From Ecdyonurus torrentis (taxonomy: Eukaryota; Arthropoda; Insecta; Ephemeroptera; Heptageniidae), in assembly GCA_949318235.1 (NCBI GenBank), contig OX439135.1:24411550-24475549 (forward strand): a DNA stretch of 64,000 nt, in the 5' to 3' direction. The notes beneath the pieces were generated by a model. That model saw only the letters and a list, made by a program, of their open reading frames with translations, made no database searches and was not told where the DNA came from. Position 1 is the first letter of the stretch. Every line of letters starts with the position of its first letter. Below, piece after piece: positions 41,051 to 44,467 of this stretch. Both the position numbers and the translations under genes were made by a program.

Positions 41051-42153
41051 CATGGCAAGTTTCCCCTTCCTTCCTATTAGCAAGTTTCCCCTCTTACCAT
41101 GTTGCACACAAAAAAGAAATGCTGGGTCTCTCTATATATTACTACTAATATATATAATAAACAAAACAAAAAAGTTAATTTTTCAAAGAAAATAGCCAAA
41201 AACTAGGTTTGTCCTATGCTGAGCAACGTTATTCATTGCTCTACATGAGCATCGAAAAGCATTCAGAATGACGTCATGCGCACACATCCTTTTAAATATT
41301 ACTTTTAGGTAATATAATAGTCCACTTTACCTGTTATTTAGTAAAAAAGTAATTTGTATCCATGTATCACTTAATTATACCACTTTCTCCCCTCTAAATA
41401 TTTATATTACATTAAAATTTTACAATATATTTACTTCAAAAAAATATTAAAAAAATTCTTGCTGCAACGTTTATTTTTCTGATTTTTCAAGAATAAAAAA
41501 TTACGTAATGCACTGTGCATGCAGAAAACTATGTAGCTTTTTTAAAGTCTTTATTCTGCCAATCTTTTCATTATTTCAGTACAGTACCATTAAATATTTG
41601 CACAGCATATAAAATAGAATTATTTGAAAAAGCTACACAATAAATAAATGCATAATAATGCTGAATATACTCACTAACAACATAAGTCTAAAAATAATGA
41701 CGATAGTAATTTTAACCTTCAATCCTAACTGTAATTTTAAACAACAACAACACAGTTTTCCTAGCTTCATAAAAAAAATAATAAAAAAATAAAAAGAGCA
41801 AAAAATGCAAGTTAGCTTTAACGTAATTATGCACTAGCGTGCTGTGCTGCAAATCGACGCTGCGGAAAATCACCACATGATTTCGAATTTTTTAAAGGAT
41901 CGATTTTGTAGACAAATGCTTTAGCAGCTATTGTTTATACTGAACGTCTGGCCAACTTTTGGTTACCTGTTAAACTAAGGTACTTAAACTATATTAAGTG
42001 AGTGAGCCAATATGATAATTGATAACAATTAAAACTGTATGTTCGATCGGAAAGTATATTTTATATAAGAAAAATGCTATACACACTTTTATTTTTTTTA
42101 AGCTAGTAGAGAATAATACAAAAAATACATAAAAACGTAATTTATGCTGCATT

Positions 42154-42184
<31 letters not shown>

Positions 42185-44430
42185 GCTATATTGGTTGAGT
42201 TCAAATGTACTATAACTATAATTATTAACTTTTAATTAATTCTGAATAAAGTAAATATAAAAGACTAAATAATTATCTAAATACGAGTACATATAAGTAT
42301 ATATATAAGAAATTAATAAAAGCTCTTTATCATGTATGTTTGATTACGCTAGTTAAATAATGATATATGTTTGTGTATTTTGTTTTATTGTAAAAACTAA
42401 ATACTCTGACGATAATATCTGAATATGTTATAAATAAGTCGGCGGACCTTGAGGTGGGTATGTCCTCTTTTTAGCCTCGTAATAAAAACTATTTATTATT
42501 ATTAAATGTTGTTATTTTGTAATAGGTAATTATGCTGAACATCTTAACAATTATGCTATATTATAATCGCTACTATAGAATAAATTGTGTTATGTTGCTG
42601 CATTGAGCTAGCAGAATTTATTATTATTTATTTTTTCAAATGTATGATATGAGCAAACATTTTCACCAAGTTCCATATTATATATAAGATGTTAGATGCC
42701 CCAGGAAAAGTTTTGGCCAAGGTCGCGCAACTTAAAGAAATTCACCAAAGACATCATATCACCACTTGTTCCCCTATCAGTGACGTAACTGGTGCACGGC
42801 ATCGTATTGGCTTAGAACCAAGGAAAATCCATCGCAAAATGAAATCGAATACGTGAGTTTTGTGCTGCGCTCTACCTCTTTATTATATGAAGCTTGTATT
42901 TTCATCGTAAACAAAATATAAAAATTAGAATATATTGCATATGAAAATATAAAAAGTACAAAAATCTTGATAATACAATAACATGCATACAAGTTTTGGC
43001 CTTGGTTTTAATTTATGATGACTTCATATTTCAACGTTATATCAGTTGAAATTAGTTAAGTGTAAAAGAGAAGAACAACGCGATATTTTACACTCTGCTG
43101 ACTGCATACAAGTACACTCACCTTTGCTCATTTAAAATTGCATAAAAATATCAAGAATATCTCTGCAAAACATTTGTAATATCACGGTCTGTGAGCAACT
43201 ACTGCGTGAGTCTTTTACTTTGTCTTGTTTTAAATATTATTTTTTTATGTGAATATTTAAGTCGTCGCTGTATTTAACTGTATTTGTCTGTCTGTCTATA
43301 GGGTGTATGCGGATGACGTCATATTTATTGCGCTTGGAAGCCATACTGGAGTAGTGCATAACATTGCTCAGCATAGGATAAACTTCATTTAAGCCTCATC
43401 ATTCAATTTTGTTCTTTGGGAAATCGGTTAATTTTTTGTTAATGTTATTTTTCTCACATACTTCAGATACTAATTCAACATATTTACAACATCAGTGCTC
43501 TCAAAAATATTGCATAGTGTTTTTAAACTGACAAAAAGATTTTTTGTCCCATGCCACCCATGTTATTCAATTATCCAAGATGACGTCGACTTTAACATGA
43601 ATGCATAGACCATAGACCGGTTGCACTCATATTTCAGATCCGTCATTTTGTTGGTCAAGATTACATAGGCCAGCATAGGAAAAACGTAATTTTTATTTTT
43701 TCAATAGCAAAAGAAGCTTCAAACCTCAATCAAAGCTTTATTTCTAGCTCCTAATAACCTCGAAGAATATGAGAAAAATTTATTTAGTTGCAACAAACTC
43801 TTTTTTTGGGAAAAATTAGGAATAATGATGTTTCCCCTATGCTTGAAAAAGACTTATACACCACAAACATGGCCACAAAGCGCAAGGATGTGCTAGGGGT
43901 CTATACCTTAGCGTTTATTTTATTCATTCATTCATTCATTCATTCATTCATTCATTCATTCATTCATTCATTCATTCATTCATTCATTCATTCATTCATT
44001 CATTCATTCATTTTTGAGTTATTTTAAAAATAGTTATGTGATAGTAAATAAATAATATACAACTACAAAACTAGTTCAATAACATAGGAAACGTATAGAA
44101 AAACTAAATAATGTTTCAATTTTTTGTTACATTTATATTCCGTGTCAATTGAGGTTAATTCCAAGAAGATTGTTGTACTAAATCACTATTATTACTAAAT
44201 ATAAGTATCGTATCAACTTGCTCTATTTTTACTATCTATAATTCAATATCCAATTGGATTGACATGGTCATGTATTTTTATTTTATTAATGCTTTAGATT
44301 ATAAAAATATAGTTCATACACTAATGCACACAATAAAATTATTATTATTATTATTATTTTACTAAACTCGCCCTATTCAGGCGCATATATGCAGGCACTA
44401 CTATACGAGGTTTTATAAATGTTCGATTGT

Positions 44431-44467
<37 letters not shown>

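Larger units (their letters stand above)
27068..41149. mobile_element. Giant palindromic (foldback-type) element, about 14.1 kb
   Basis: 27068-34021 and 34200-41149 are reverse complements with very few differences (for example acccaaaatccc at about 29413 against gcgtaaaagt at about 38808; the A run at 29885 against ttcttttct at 38334; poly-C 17 against poly-G 19). Coordinates of paired features always sum to 68216-68222, so the arms are almost free of indels. The 178-bp centre is not palindromic. There is no transposase-like frame. It lies in the middle of a B2 MITE. Long inverted repeats carrying internal tandem arrays are known from foldback elements (FB, Galileo, TU), but these arms are unusually long. 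A local inverted duplication or assembly error is the alternative. Confidence 0.8.
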
